Origin: Buchnera aphidicola (Brachycaudus tragopogonis)
GTDB taxonomy: Bacteria > Pseudomonadota > Gammaproteobacteria > Enterobacterales > Enterobacteriaceae
Length of the DNA stretch: 64,000 nt
NCBI RefSeq assembly: GCF_964059175.1
Contig: NZ_OZ060418.1
Location: 372,001-436,000, forward strand
Direction of reading: 5' to 3'
The translations under genes and the position numbers were made by a program. Below are positions 20,526 through 30,759 of the stretch, piece by piece; position 1 is the stretch's first letter; the number at the start of each line of letters is the position of its first letter. Under the pieces are notes generated by a model. It did not search any database, was not told where the DNA came from, and saw nothing but the letters and a program-made list of their open reading frames with translations.

Positions 20526-20592
20526 TAATTATTACTTAATAAAATATTTATATATGAAAAAAATTTCTCTATTTTAAATTAAAGGATGATAT

Positions 20593-21144
20593 TTGAGTAA
20601 ATATTTAATATGTATATTTTTGACTATAATTTTTATAACTGGTTGTTCATTTTCTAATCATCTAGAAAAAACTCTCGTAAAAATAAAAAGTTTAAATTTT
20701 TTTTCACAAAAATCAAAAAATATTTCATTGAATTTTAATTGTGCCTTAGAAAAAATTATTTTAAATTTATTATCATTAAATGATGTATCAGTTGATAATA
20801 AAATATTGTTTTTTGTAGATATATTAAAAAATAAATCTCACTCTACTATAGACACAAAAAAATTAACAAATTTAATAAAAAATGAAATTTCTAAACATAC
20901 TAATCATGTTTATTTTTTTGACAACAAAACAATTAATGAAAATAAAAAAAAATTAGGAATTTTAAATATAAAAGATTCAATAAATACCAGCACTGCTATT
21001 TTATTATCTAGAAACAATAATGTGAAATATTATCTTTACAGTTGTCTTGATGAAGAAAAAAATTTTTTTTTATTAAAAATACAATTAACACTGGTTAAAA
21101 CCGGAGAAATAGTATTTTCACAAATAGAAAGGTTTTACGAGTAA
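20593..21144 (+). CDS. lpoB: LpoB, outer-membrane lipoprotein activator of PBP1b
   Basis: It begins at TTG, with AAAGGA at 20581-20586. The signal peptide ends in the lipobox ITGC. The C-terminal domain matches E. coli LpoB (YcfM): TAILLSRNNNVKYYLYS and LTLVKTGEIVFSQ correspond to the last third of that protein. Total length is 183 against about 213, and the Pro-rich linker that spans the periplasm in E. coli is essentially gone. LpoB reaches from the outer membrane to switch on the transpeptidase PBP1b. Gene order after hinT agrees with E. coli. Confidence 0.85.
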   Translation: MSKYLICIFLTIIFITGCSFSNHLEKTLVKIKSLNFFSQKSKNISLNFNCALEKIILNLLSLNDVSVDNKILFFVDILKNKSHSTIDTKKLTNLIKNEISKHTNHVYFFDNKTINENKKKLGILNIKDSINTSTAILLSRNNNVKYYLYSCLDEEKNFFLLKIQLTLVKTGEIVFSQIERFYE

Positions 21145-21243
21145 TACTATTAAAAAAATTCAAAATAAAATGTTTTTTCATATCTACAACTATCATAGCA
21201 TAAAGAAAATTCTACATCCTTCACGAATATATCTTATTTTTAA

Positions 21244-21354
21244 TAAGAGCAGTTCTTTCTACTGAAATGTATATAGTTAAAACACTATATTATTTTTTAA
21301 CATATAAAAAATAGATTGTGCTATTTATAACTCAGTAGAAAGTTCTAACTCTTA
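21244..21354. other. Branched RNA-like structure in the convergent lpoB/porin gap
   Basis: An outer stem joins TAAGAG (21244-21249) to CTCTTA (21349-21354) and CTTTCTACTG (21255-21264) to CAGTAGAAAG (21333-21342). Inside are two perfect hairpins, ATATAGT/ACTATAT (21271-21290) and AAATAG/CTATTT (21309-21326), each with a 6-base loop. The layout resembles a three-way junction. The flanks (21145-21243, 21355-21418) hold no ORF. The function is unknown; it could be a shared 3'-UTR element or a small RNA. Confidence 0.4.
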
Positions 21355-21418
21355 ATGATTAAAAAAATTATATAATATTTTTAATATTAAAGAAAAAATA
21401 TTATCTTTTATAAAGATA

Positions 21419-22552
21419 TTAGAATTGATAAACTATTCCTGCACCAAGAACATTGTCTGTAGAAATATTATTTTTTTTAACATAATCATTATTACTCTTT
21501 AATAAATTAATTTTATAATTCATATAAGTAGAAATATTTTTATTAAATTCATAACGAGTAGAAATATTAATTTGTTTTGCTAATTCAAAAGCGTTATTAT
21601 TAGATGTATTTACTATACTTGAATTTATTTGTCCTTTAGAATCTAAATAACTTAAAGAAGGATGAAATCCAGAGTGAAAATTATATTCTGCAATAGCTTC
21701 AATATTTTCTATTTTACCTACAGATTTTTCAGTAGATCCGTCTTGTTTTTCATGAAGATCAAATGGTGTTAAATTACTTCCTACACCATAAAAAGCTGCA
21801 ATATATATATCATTTGCATCATACTTAAAACCTAATCCATATGCATCTACGGAATTGAGAGCTTCTTTTTTATCAGACTTTAATTTTTCGGAAGAGAAAA
21901 AAGAACCTACAGCAGTAAGTCCTACGTCAGTTTCATATTTTAAAGATGCACCCCAGGCAGAACTATTTTTTTGATTATCTTGTTTGTTTTTCACTTGATC
22001 TGCATATTGAAGTCCAATACTAATTCCATCTAATAAACCAAAAAAATTATTATTTCTATAAGTCAGTAAACTATTATTTCTTCCTAACATATAATTATCA
22101 TTATAAGAAAAAATACTATCTTGAGTAATATATGGTATATGATTAGTTAATAATTGCGCGTCATGTAAAATTCCATAATTACGACCATAATCTATTGAAC
22201 CCCAATTACCATACTTAAAACCAGCATATCCTAAACGCACAGCATTAGTTTTTTGTGTAGTTAAAAATTCTTCTGGAGCATTAACATACGTTTTATATTC
22301 AATATTTGCATAACTTAATAGTTCATCACTAATGTTTACTTCTCCTGATAAACCTAAAATAGCGTTTGTATTATCATGATGAGAGTTAATCGTTTTAGAC
22401 AAAAAACCATGAGATAATTCATGATTAGGATTCATACTACCGTGCAACTCTAATTTATTACCATTTTTATTAAAAATTTCTAAAGCATTAACTCCATTAC
22501 TAGCAGCTAATAATATTGGTATTACTATTGCTAAAGATTTACGATTTATCAT
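21419..22552 (-). CDS. ompF: General porin, OmpF/OmpC type
   Basis: The 377-residue precursor has a signal peptide (MINRKSLAIVIPILLAASNG...VNA) followed by LEIFNKNGNKLELHG, as in enteric porins. It ends in VYQF, the C-terminal aromatic residue needed for outer-membrane insertion. The strand patterns GSIDYGRNYG and LLTYRNNNFFG are typical. The loop-3 eyelet PEFGGD of E. coli is replaced by PYITQD, so the pore constriction may differ. It lies downstream of asnS and pncB, as ompF does in E. coli. It would be the main pore for small solutes. Confidence 0.92.
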   Translation of the reverse strand: MINRKSLAIVIPILLAASNGVNALEIFNKNGNKLELHGSMNPNHELSHGFLSKTINSHHDNTNAILGLSGEVNISDELLSYANIEYKTYVNAPEEFLTTQKTNAVRLGYAGFKYGNWGSIDYGRNYGILHDAQLLTNHIPYITQDSIFSYNDNYMLGRNNSLLTYRNNNFFGLLDGISIGLQYADQVKNKQDNQKNSSAWGASLKYETDVGLTAVGSFFSSEKLKSDKKEALNSVDAYGLGFKYDANDIYIAAFYGVGSNLTPFDLHEKQDGSTEKSVGKIENIEAIAEYNFHSGFHPSLSYLDSKGQINSSIVNTSNNNAFELAKQINISTRYEFNKNISTYMNYKINLLKSNNDYVKKNNISTDNVLGAGIVYQF

Positions 22553-22633
22553 AATTTTATGCTACCTTTTTAGTAAATTTAATTGCAATAAATATGAATT
22601 TAAATTCAGATAAAACAACTATTATTGTTATAG

Positions 22634-22653
22634 ATTGAATATTCCTATTCAAT
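22634..22653. repeat. 8-bp inverted repeat between asnS and the porin gene
   Basis: ATTGAATA and TATTCAAT are separated by TTCC in the porin leader, 40 bases after the asnS stop in the direction of transcription. No T tract follows, so it is a weak terminator candidate. It could be an operator or a leader hairpin of the porin mRNA. Confidence 0.3.
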
Positions 22654-22692
22654 TTTCAAAAACTGACTTAATGAATATTACAAAAAACAAAA

Positions 22693-24093
22693 TTAAAAAT
22701 GAGAATTTTTTACAGTACGTGGAAATGGAATAATATCTCGTATATTTGAAACTCCAGTAATATAAGATATTAGTCGTTCGAAACCCATCCCAAAACCTGA
22801 ATGTGGAACTGTACCGTATCGACGAAGATCTCTATACCACCAATAGTCTTCTTTTTTTAATCCTAATTCTAACAAACGTTCATCTAAAATAGAAAGTCGT
22901 TCTTCTCGTTGTGAACCACCTATTAGTTCTCCAATATTTGGAACTAATAAATCTATTGCTGAAACAGTTTTTTTATCATCATTTAATCTCATATAAAAAG
23001 CTTTTAGTTCCTTAGGATAATTTTTAATAATTACAGGAACTTTAAAATGTTTTTCTACAAGAAAACGCTCATGTTCAGAAGCTAAATCAACACCAAAAAA
23101 AACAGATTTTTTAAATTTAATGTTAGAGTTTAACAAAATATTTATAGCATCTAAATAATTTATACGTACAAAATTTGTTTGTAAAAATTGTTTCAAACGA
23201 ATAACAATATCATTATCAATATAACTTTTAAGAAAATTAATATCTGGCATACAATTTTGTAAAAGAGATTTGAAAACATATTTTAACATATGCTCAACAA
23301 AATCTGATATATCATTTAAACTTGTAAAAGCTGACTCTACTTCTAGCATCCAAAATTCTGCTAAATGACGACTCGTATTAGAATTTTCTGCACGAAATGT
23401 AGGACCAAAAGTATAAACTCTAGATAAGGCACAAGCATACGTTTCTATATTAAGTTGTCCCGAAACAGTTAAAAAAGATTCTTTACCAAAAAAATCTTTT
23501 TTAAAATCAACGGAACCATCTTTATTTTTAGGAATGTTGTTCATATCTAGTGTTGAAACACGAAACATTTCTCCAGCACCTTCAGTATTTAAACCAGTGA
23601 TAATAGGTGTAGGAACCCAATAATAATTATTTTTTTGTAAAAAGCAATGTAATGCTTGTAATACATGATTTCTAATTCGTACTATTACACCAATTAAATT
23701 AGTTCTTGCTCGTAAATGAGCTACTTCTCTTAAGTATTCTACGCTATGTTTCTTAGCAGATATCGGATAAGTATCCGGATTTTCTATCCATCCTAAAATT
23801 TTAATTTGTGTCGCTTTAATTTCATATTTTTGTTGATTTCCAATTGATAATATTAATATTCCAGTAAGAATAACAGAACATCCAATTGTTAAATGTAATA
23901 TTTCTTTATAATAATTAGATAAAGAATTATTCGCAACTACTTGTATCGAATAAAAACATGAACCATCATAAATTGTAATAAAAGAAAAGCCAGATTTTGA
24001 ATTTCTGCGGTTTCGAACCCATCCACAGACAGTAATGGAAGTATTTACTATAATATCATCTTTATATATATCTGATATTGATACTGTATTCAT
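22693..24093 (-). CDS. asnS: Asparaginyl-tRNA synthetase
   Basis: The 466-residue class II synthetase has exactly the E. coli length. An N-terminal OB-fold anticodon-binding domain (about 1-110, with VCGWVRNRR) is followed by the catalytic domain. Motif 2 lies in [19 protein letters not shown] and motif 3 in GFGMGFERL. It charges tRNA-Asn in the cytoplasm. It sits between pncB and the porin gene, an order shared with E. coli. Confidence 0.97.
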   Translation of the reverse strand: MNTVSISDIYKDDIIVNTSITVCGWVRNRRNSKSGFSFITIYDGSCFYSIQVVANNSLSNYYKEILHLTIGCSVILTGILILSIGNQQKYEIKATQIKILGWIENPDTYPISAKKHSVEYLREVAHLRARTNLIGVIVRIRNHVLQALHCFLQKNNYYWVPTPIITGLNTEGAGEMFRVSTLDMNNIPKNKDGSVDFKKDFFGKESFLTVSGQLNIETYACALSRVYTFGPTFRAENSNTSRHLAEFWMLEVESAFTSLNDISDFVEHMLKYVFKSLLQNCMPDINFLKSYIDNDIVIRLKQFLQTNFVRINYLDAINILLNSNIKFKKSVFFGVDLASEHERFLVEKHFKVPVIIKNYPKELKAFYMRLNDDKKTVSAIDLLVPNIGELIGGSQREERLSILDERLLELGLKKEDYWWYRDLRRYGTVPHSGFGMGFERLISYITGVSNIRDIIPFPRTVKNSHF

Positions 24094-24228
24094 AAAATCT
24101 TTCCTTTTATACTTATATTTAAAATAGTTTCTTATAAAAATAATTTTTCTAATAAAAAAATTGTTAATTTTTATTTAAAAAAATATCAGTGCTATTTTTT
24201 TTATAACAAAATTTTTATACAATCTAAA

Positions 24229-25431
24229 TTAGATCTGTTTTCTTGATGGTATATCAAAAACATTATATAAAATTTTTAAAAAATTTTTATCTGAACAAAA
24301 TGTTTTACCTGGACTATCAGATATTTTTGCAACAGGTTTTCCATTACATTCTGTTAATTTAATTACAATATTCAATGGTTTAACATAAGGAATATCACAG
24401 GTTAATTTTGTTCCTATTCCGAAAACAACGTTAATCCTACGACTAAATTTTTTATAAAGAGAAATAATTTTTTTGAAATTCAAGTTATCTGAAAATAATA
24501 ATGTTTTAGTACCAGGATCTACTCCTAATTTTTCATAATGTTGTAAAGCCTTTTCACCCCATTTTACTGGATCGCCTGAATCATGTCTGATCCCTTTATA
24601 AGAAGAAGTAAAAAATAAATTAAAGTCACGTAAAAAGGCGTCCATAGTAATAGAATCTGTTAATGCAATACTTAAATGACTTCCGTACTGATCCAACCAT
24701 TTTTGCAATGCTAAAGTTTGACTTTTTTTTAAATTAGAACTAATTTGTTGGTGTGCTTGAAACCATTCATGAGCTTGTGTTCCTACTGGTGATAAATTTA
24801 ATATTCTTGCTATATGATAATTACTTGAACCAATTAGAAAAGGAAATTTTTCTTTTAACCTTTTAACAATAGAATATTGTACATCATAAGAAAATCTTCT
24901 TCTTGTACCAAAATCAACAATCTTTAAATGAGATAAATCTATATATTTAGTGTAATGAAAAAAATTTTTTAATTTTAAATCTAAATGTTCTATAGCATTT
25001 TTAGAACTTATTTTGGGAGAAAAGTTACTATGAAATACTTCACTAATTAATGCTAATATAGGAACTTCCCATAATATTACTTCTTTCCATAATCCACTTA
25101 TACGAATGTGTAATTGTCCTTGATAATTATTTATTTTCACTTGTGAAATATTATAACGAAATTTTTTCAACCAATGTAAATATTCTTGTTTAAAAAATGG
25201 AAAAGAGTTCATATAAATATATTCTTCATGACTTAAAGATAAAGATCTCATCATGCTAATTTGTTCTAATAAAACATGAGAATAACAGCCTAAAAAATTA
25301 TCTCCTCTACAAATAAACTCTGCGACTACATCTACATTCTTATAATTATAAAAAATAGCTTGTTGCATATGAAGTTTATATGCGTCAGTGTCAAGTAAAG
25401 TTTTTACTATTGGATAATCATATCGTTTCAT
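24229..25431 (-). CDS. pncB: PncB, nicotinate phosphoribosyltransferase
   Basis: Starting at the ATG at 25431 gives 400 residues, identical to E. coli PncB and aligned so that twelve residues precede [13 protein letters not shown]. Another ATG at 25467 only adds an unmatched extension. Conserved blocks include [34 protein letters not shown] and RHDSGDPV. It makes nicotinate mononucleotide from nicotinate, PRPP and ATP for NAD salvage. pepN, next to it in E. coli, is missing. Confidence 0.95.
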   Translation of the reverse strand: MKRYDYPIVKTLLDTDAYKLHMQQAIFYNYKNVDVVAEFICRGDNFLGCYSHVLLEQISMMRSLSLSHEEYIYMNSFPFFKQEYLHWLKKFRYNISQVKINNYQGQLHIRISGLWKEVILWEVPILALISEVFHSNFSPKISSKNAIEHLDLKLKNFFHYTKYIDLSHLKIVDFGTRRRFSYDVQYSIVKRLKEKFPFLIGSSNYHIARILNLSPVGTQAHEWFQAHQQISSNLKKSQTLALQKWLDQYGSHLSIALTDSITMDAFLRDFNLFFTSSYKGIRHDSGDPVKWGEKALQHYEKLGVDPGTKTLLFSDNLNFKKIISLYKKFSRRINVVFGIGTKLTCDIPYVKPLNIVIKLTECNGKPVAKISDSPGKTFCSDKNFLKILYNVFDIPSRKQI

Positions 25432-25642
25432 AATATATTTTATATTTTTATTATACTCTTTTTTCATATATGATAACTAAAATATTATATAATTTTATAT
25501 TTAAATTGTATAAAAAATTTTTTAATTTTTTATAAAAAACAACATAAATAAGAAAGTAATTAACTTTTCAAAAATAATCTTTCTATAAGATGTTTGATGT
25601 CAATTGTTATGGAATTTTACTTTATATTAAAAAGGAATTATA

Positions 25643-26656
25643 ATGTTTTATTATTTAATTCGTAAACTGTTATTTTTAATAGACCCCGAAAAATCTCACA
25701 TCTTTGTATTAAAATGTCTTAATTTTAAACAAGCTCAAATATTAAAAAAAATCTGCTTTTACAAGAACAAATCATCACAAAACATTAAATGTATGGGTTT
25801 AAATTTCAGTAACAAACTAGGAACAGCAGCAGGAATAGATAAAAATGGTGAATATATAAACTGTTTATCAGAAATGGGGTTTGGTTTTATTGAAGTAGGT
25901 ACTGTTACCCCTTTACCTCAATATGGTCATCCTAAACCTAGGTTGTTCAGAATAACTCAAATGGAAGGAATAATTAACAGAATGGGATTTAACAATCTTG
26001 GAATAGATAATTTAATTAAAAATATAAAAAAATCTCATTTTAAAGGAATTTTAGGAGTTAATATTGGAAAAAATAGAGATACTAGTATTAAAAATTCAAT
26101 AAATGATTACTTAGTATGTATAGAAAAAATTTATAACTATGCTAGTTACATTTCTATTAATATTTCATCACCTAATACTATTGATTTAAGAACTCTACAA
26201 CATGGAACAATTCTAAATGAATTGCTATATAATATAAAAAATAAACAAGCAGAGTTACATAAAAAATATTTTAAATATGTTCCTATAGCAATTAAAATCT
26301 CACCAGATCTTTCAAAAAAAGAATTAAAATACATCTCAAAAAAATTAATTGAATATAAACTCGATGGAGTAATTGCTACCAATACAACATTAGACCGTTC
26401 GCTAATATCAGGATACAAACATAGTTTAGAAGAAGGAGGAATTAGCGGATTGCCTCTACAGAAAAAAAGCACTAATGTTATTTTATTATTATCAAAATAT
26501 TTACAAAAAAAAATTCCTATTATTGGAGTTGGAGGCATTAATTCTATAGATTCAGCACAAGAAAAAATTCAATCAGGTGCTACCTTGATACAAATTTATT
26601 CTGGATTAGTATATCATGGACCGTATCTTATTAGAAAAATTATTGAAAATATATAA
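25643..26656 (+). CDS. pyrD: PyrD, dihydroorotate dehydrogenase (class 2, quinone-linked)
   Basis: The 337-residue protein (336 in E. coli) begins with the hydrophobic membrane-associating helix [13 protein letters not shown] of class 2 enzymes. FMN and substrate residues are seen in [19 protein letters not shown] (catalytic Ser region), NTTLDRS and GVGGI. It oxidises dihydroorotate to orotate and passes electrons to quinone. AAAAAGGA sits before the ATG. TTAACT (25560) and TATAAG (25584) are a possible promoter. Confidence 0.97.
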   Translation: MFYYLIRKLLFLIDPEKSHIFVLKCLNFKQAQILKKICFYKNKSSQNIKCMGLNFSNKLGTAAGIDKNGEYINCLSEMGFGFIEVGTVTPLPQYGHPKPRLFRITQMEGIINRMGFNNLGIDNLIKNIKKSHFKGILGVNIGKNRDTSIKNSINDYLVCIEKIYNYASYISINISSPNTIDLRTLQHGTILNELLYNIKNKQAELHKKYFKYVPIAIKISPDLSKKELKYISKKLIEYKLDGVIATNTTLDRSLISGYKHSLEEGGISGLPLQKKSTNVILLLSKYLQKKIPIIGVGGINSIDSAQEKIQSGATLIQIYSGLVYHGPYLIRKIIENI

Positions 26657-26759
26657 AAAATTGTATTAGTTTAAAATATAAAATTTTATAGATGCAATAA
26701 AAACAAATATTTTTCATATTAAATTTCACATTTAACTTAATTAAATTAATTATAAAAAA

Positions 26760-28862
26760 ATGCACTATTTATTTGCAAGTACAAATTTTGGCACTGAAAA
26801 ATTGTTAGAAAAAGAACTCCTATTTATAGGAGCAAAAAAATTAAATGTAATCAATGGAGGCATTTATTTTGAAGCAAATGAATTACTATTATATAAAAGT
26901 TTAATGTGGAGTCGCATAGCTTCTCGTATTTTTTTATGTATAAAAAAATTTAAAATATCTGACAAGGAAGAACTTTATTCTAATATATATAGCATCAATT
27001 GGACTAAAATATTTTGCGTAAAAAATACCTTTTTAATTAATTTTAAAGGAATTAATAATATTATTCGTAATAGTTTATTTGGAGCACTGATAATAAAAGA
27101 TGCCATTGTTGATCAGTTTAATAAAACATACTCAGCACGTCCCAATATTAATCCTATCAATCCTGATATTCGTATTAAATCATTTTTATTTAATGATAAT
27201 ACAATACATATCATGTTGGATTTAAGTGGACCAGCTTTAAATAAAAGAGGATATAGAAAAAATTCCCATTCTACTCCTATTAAAGAAAACTTAGGAGCTG
27301 CAATTGTATTAAATTCAGAATGGAATAATAGTATTCCTATGATAGATCCAATGTGTGGATCAGGAACATTATTAATTGAAGCTGCCATGATAGCTTGCGA
27401 TAGAGCACCTGGATTAAAAAGATTAAAATGGGGTTTTGAGTCATGGAAAAAATATAATAAAAATGTATGGATAAATGTTGTTAAAGAAGCAGAAAAAAGA
27501 TTTAAAATAGGCATAAAAAAATGCTTAAAAAATCATTTTATAGGATATGATTATAATCCTACAGTTATAGAAAACGCTAAAATAAATGCATCGAATGCAG
27601 GTTTATCAAAAATAATAAAATTTTTTACACAAAATTTAAATGACTTAAAAAATGTTTATAGTATTGCAACAATTGGAATAATATTAAGTAATCCACCATA
27701 TGGAGAAAGACAGCAAACTGAAAGTCAACTTGTAGGTTTATATATACAATTAGGAGTATCATCGAAAAGATATTTTCAAAATTGGAAATTATCTATTTTT
27801 AGTTCATCAAAATTTTTATTAAATTTTTTGCAAATGCAATCAGATAAAGAATATATTTTAAAAAATGGAGCATTAAATTGCATTCAAAAAAATTATACTA
27901 TTTTCTCAAACAAATTAAATATAGAAGATAATGAATATAGCAATAGATTAAAGAAAAATTTTAATAAATTAAAAAAATGGACTATTCGGGAAAAAATAGA
28001 ATGTTTTCGTGTATATAACGCTGATTTACCGAATTATAATATAATAGTTGATATTTATAGTAAATGGCTAGTTATTCAAGAATATAAAGCTCCTAAATTA
28101 ATAAATTGTAAAAAATCACACAAAAGATTATGTCATGCTATTTATTACGCAAAAGAAATATTATCTATTGATATTAATAATATAATATTTAAAATTAGAC
28201 AAAAAAATAAAAATAAAACACAATATAAAAAATTATTTGACAGCAATAGTTTTATTATAATTAAAGAATATAATGCAAAATTTCTAGTTAATTTAGTAGA
28301 TTATTTAGATACTGGATTATTTTCAGATAAACGACTTATCAGAAAATTATTAGGAGTCATGTCACCAGGTAAGGATTTTTTAAATTTATTTTCATATACT
28401 GGAACTGCTAGCGTTTATGCTGGATTAGGAAAAGCTAACAGTACAACGAGTGTAGATATATCTAATACTTATATAGAATGGTCGATTCGAAATATGTCTA
28501 TTAATAATTTAAATGGTTCTAATCATAATTTTATTAAAGCAGATTGCCTAAATTGGTTACAAAAAAATAATAAAAAATTTGATCTTATATTTATCAATCC
28601 ACCAACTTTTTCCAATTCAAAAAATATGAAAAAATCTTTTGATTTAAAAAGAGATTATCTTATTCTAATGAGATATTTAAAAAGCACTTTGCGGTATAAT
28701 GGTAATATTATTTTTTCAAGTTCTACGCGTAATTTTAACATTAATATTGATTCTCTTGAAAAAATAAAATTATATGCAAAAAATATTACGGAAAAAACAC
28801 AATGTAAAGATCATTTAAATAATTCAAATATTTTTCATTCCTGGTTAATAAAACATGCCTAA
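26760..28862 (+). CDS. rlmL: RlmL (RlmKL), bifunctional 23S rRNA methyltransferase
   Basis: The 700-residue protein equals E. coli RlmKL (about 702). An N-terminal THUMP domain (about 50-160) is followed by the RlmL methyltransferase with DPMCGSGTLLIEAA and the catalytic NPPYGER. The C-terminal RlmK half has LNLFSYTGTASVYAG and NPPTFSNS. It makes m2G2445 and m7G2069 in 23S rRNA. No ribosome-binding site is evident before the ATG. uup follows after 24 bases. Confidence 0.96.
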   Translation: MHYLFASTNFGTEKLLEKELLFIGAKKLNVINGGIYFEANELLLYKSLMWSRIASRIFLCIKKFKISDKEELYSNIYSINWTKIFCVKNTFLINFKGINNIIRNSLFGALIIKDAIVDQFNKTYSARPNINPINPDIRIKSFLFNDNTIHIMLDLSGPALNKRGYRKNSHSTPIKENLGAAIVLNSEWNNSIPMIDPMCGSGTLLIEAAMIACDRAPGLKRLKWGFESWKKYNKNVWINVVKEAEKRFKIGIKKCLKNHFIGYDYNPTVIENAKINASNAGLSKIIKFFTQNLNDLKNVYSIATIGIILSNPPYGERQQTESQLVGLYIQLGVSSKRYFQNWKLSIFSSSKFLLNFLQMQSDKEYILKNGALNCIQKNYTIFSNKLNIEDNEYSNRLKKNFNKLKKWTIREKIECFRVYNADLPNYNIIVDIYSKWLVIQEYKAPKLINCKKSHKRLCHAIYYAKEILSIDINNIIFKIRQKNKNKTQYKKLFDSNSFIIIKEYNAKFLVNLVDYLDTGLFSDKRLIRKLLGVMSPGKDFLNLFSYTGTASVYAGLGKANSTTSVDISNTYIEWSIRNMSINNLNGSNHNFIKADCLNWLQKNNKKFDLIFINPPTFSNSKNMKKSFDLKRDYLILMRYLKSTLRYNGNIIFSSSTRNFNINIDSLEKIKLYAKNITEKTQCKDHLNNSNIFHSWLIKHA

Positions 28863-28886
28863 TAAATATAAGGACAGAAAAAATTT

Positions 28887-30725
28887 ATGCCTCTAATTCA
28901 AATTAAAGATGCATGTTTATCATTTAGTAATTTAAATATTTTAAAAAATAGTACACTTCATATTAATCCACATGAAAGAATATGTTTAATTGGTAAAAAT
29001 GGAACTGGAAAATCAACTATTTTAAAAATTATTAATAAAAAACAAGACTTAGACCATGGTCTTGTAATTTACCGAAAAAATATAAAAATATCTTATTTAA
29101 AACAAGAAAATCCTATAAATATTAATGTTTCTATATATGATTTTCTTAGTTCAGGATTTAACAATAGTCAAATAAAACAAGAAAAAAATTATAATATCTC
29201 TTTAATTAAAAAAAAATTAAATATAAATCAAATTATAGAAATAGAAAAAACAATTGAATTAATTCAATTAAAAAAAAATATTTTGTTATCTGAACTATCT
29301 GGAGGTTTATTAAGAAAGGTAGCATTAAGTCGTGCTCTAATAGGAAAACCCGATGTACTGTTACTTGATGAACCAACCAATCATTTAGATATGAAAACAG
29401 TTAAATGGCTTGAAAAATTTTTAAAACAATTTAATGGGAGTATATTATTTGTATCACATGATAGAAATTTTATTCAAAATGTATCTACACGTATTGTGGA
29501 CCTAGATCGAGGAAAATTAATTTCTTGGCCAGGAGATTATAAAAATTTTATAAAATTAAAAAATGATAGTAATCGCATCGAAAAAATTCAAAAAAAAATA
29601 TTCGATAAAAATCTTGAAAAAGAAGAAAAATGGATTAGAAAAGGTATTAAAGCACGTTCTACTAGAAATGAAGGTAGGGTGAAAAATTTAAAATTATTAC
29701 GAAAAGAATATCATAATTATACACAAATAGAAAAATTAACTGATATAAAAATCAATCAATCTAATAATCATTTGGGAAAAATAATTTTTGAAATAGATAA
29801 TATAACTTTTTTGATAAAAAATAAATTTATTGTAAAAAATTTTTCATCAATAATTCAACATGGTGATAAAATAGCATTGATTGGGAATAATGGATGTGGA
29901 AAAAGTACTATGATAAAAATTTTAATAGGAGAAAAAACCCCACAAAATGGACATATTTATAAAAGTACAGGATTAAAAATATCATATTTTGATCAAAATA
30001 GATCTATATTAGATCCAAATAAATCTATTATAGATAATATATCTTATGGAAAAGAAACGATCATTATTAACGGAAAGGAACAGCATTTAATAGGATATCT
30101 AAAAAATTTTCTTTTTAAACCTAATCAATTAAAATCTTTTGTAAAGACACTATCTGGTGGTGAATGTAATAGATTGCTTTTAGCAAAAATATTTTTACAA
30201 CCTAGTAATGTTTTAATTCTAGATGAACCAACTAACGATCTAGATTTAGATACACTAGAATTATTAGAAAAAATTGTTATCGATTATAAAGGAACCGTTT
30301 TAATAGTTAGCCATGATGAAAAATTTGTTAATAATACAGTTAATAAATGTTGGTTATTTAAAAAAAATGGATCAATTACGACTCATATCGGTAATTATGA
30401 CTCTCTAAAAAAAGAAAAAAATTATCTAATACAAGAAATAAAATATAAAAAAATAAAACAAAACAAATTAAATGTTAATAGTAAAAAAAATGCAAATAAT
30501 AACAAAATTAAAAAAGAATTGCAGATTACATTAATCAAAATAGAAAAAATAGAATCTGATATTAAAAAATTGCAAAATACAATCAATCACCCATGTTTTT
30601 TTAAAAAAAAAATAGACGAGAAACTGCCAGTTTTAAAACAATTAATGCAAGAAGAAAAAAAACTAAAAGAAACATTAATATATTGGGAAAATTTAGAAAA
30701 TATTAATATAAAAAACAAAACATAA
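28887..30725 (+). CDS. uup: Uup, ABC-F ATPase
   Basis: Two ABC domains are seen in 612 residues: Walker A GKNGTGKST and GNNGCGKST, signatures LSGGLLRKVALSRAL and LSGGECNRLLL, Walker B LLLDEPTNHLD and LILDEPTNDLD. A Lys-rich C-terminal coiled coil (about 520-600) is typical of Uup. There are no membrane segments. ABC-F proteins act on ribosomes, and Uup also binds branched DNA in E. coli. AAGGACAG precedes the ATG. Confidence 0.95.
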   Translation: MPLIQIKDACLSFSNLNILKNSTLHINPHERICLIGKNGTGKSTILKIINKKQDLDHGLVIYRKNIKISYLKQENPININVSIYDFLSSGFNNSQIKQEKNYNISLIKKKLNINQIIEIEKTIELIQLKKNILLSELSGGLLRKVALSRALIGKPDVLLLDEPTNHLDMKTVKWLEKFLKQFNGSILFVSHDRNFIQNVSTRIVDLDRGKLISWPGDYKNFIKLKNDSNRIEKIQKKIFDKNLEKEEKWIRKGIKARSTRNEGRVKNLKLLRKEYHNYTQIEKLTDIKINQSNNHLGKIIFEIDNITFLIKNKFIVKNFSSIIQHGDKIALIGNNGCGKSTMIKILIGEKTPQNGHIYKSTGLKISYFDQNRSILDPNKSIIDNISYGKETIIINGKEQHLIGYLKNFLFKPNQLKSFVKTLSGGECNRLLLAKIFLQPSNVLILDEPTNDLDLDTLELLEKIVIDYKGTVLIVSHDEKFVNNTVNKCWLFKKNGSITTHIGNYDSLKKEKNYLIQEIKYKKIKQNKLNVNSKKNANNNKIKKELQITLIKIEKIESDIKKLQNTINHPCFFKKKIDEKLPVLKQLMQEEKKLKETLIYWENLENINIKNKT

Positions 30726-30759
30726 AATATTTTTAGATTATTATATATGGTAATTTAAA

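Noticed and set aside
26146-26538. 130-codon antisense ORF over pyrD, and similar long antisense ORFs over rlmL, fabD, infB, ffh and pnp
   Set aside because: They mirror well-supported coding frames on the other strand and resemble no known family.
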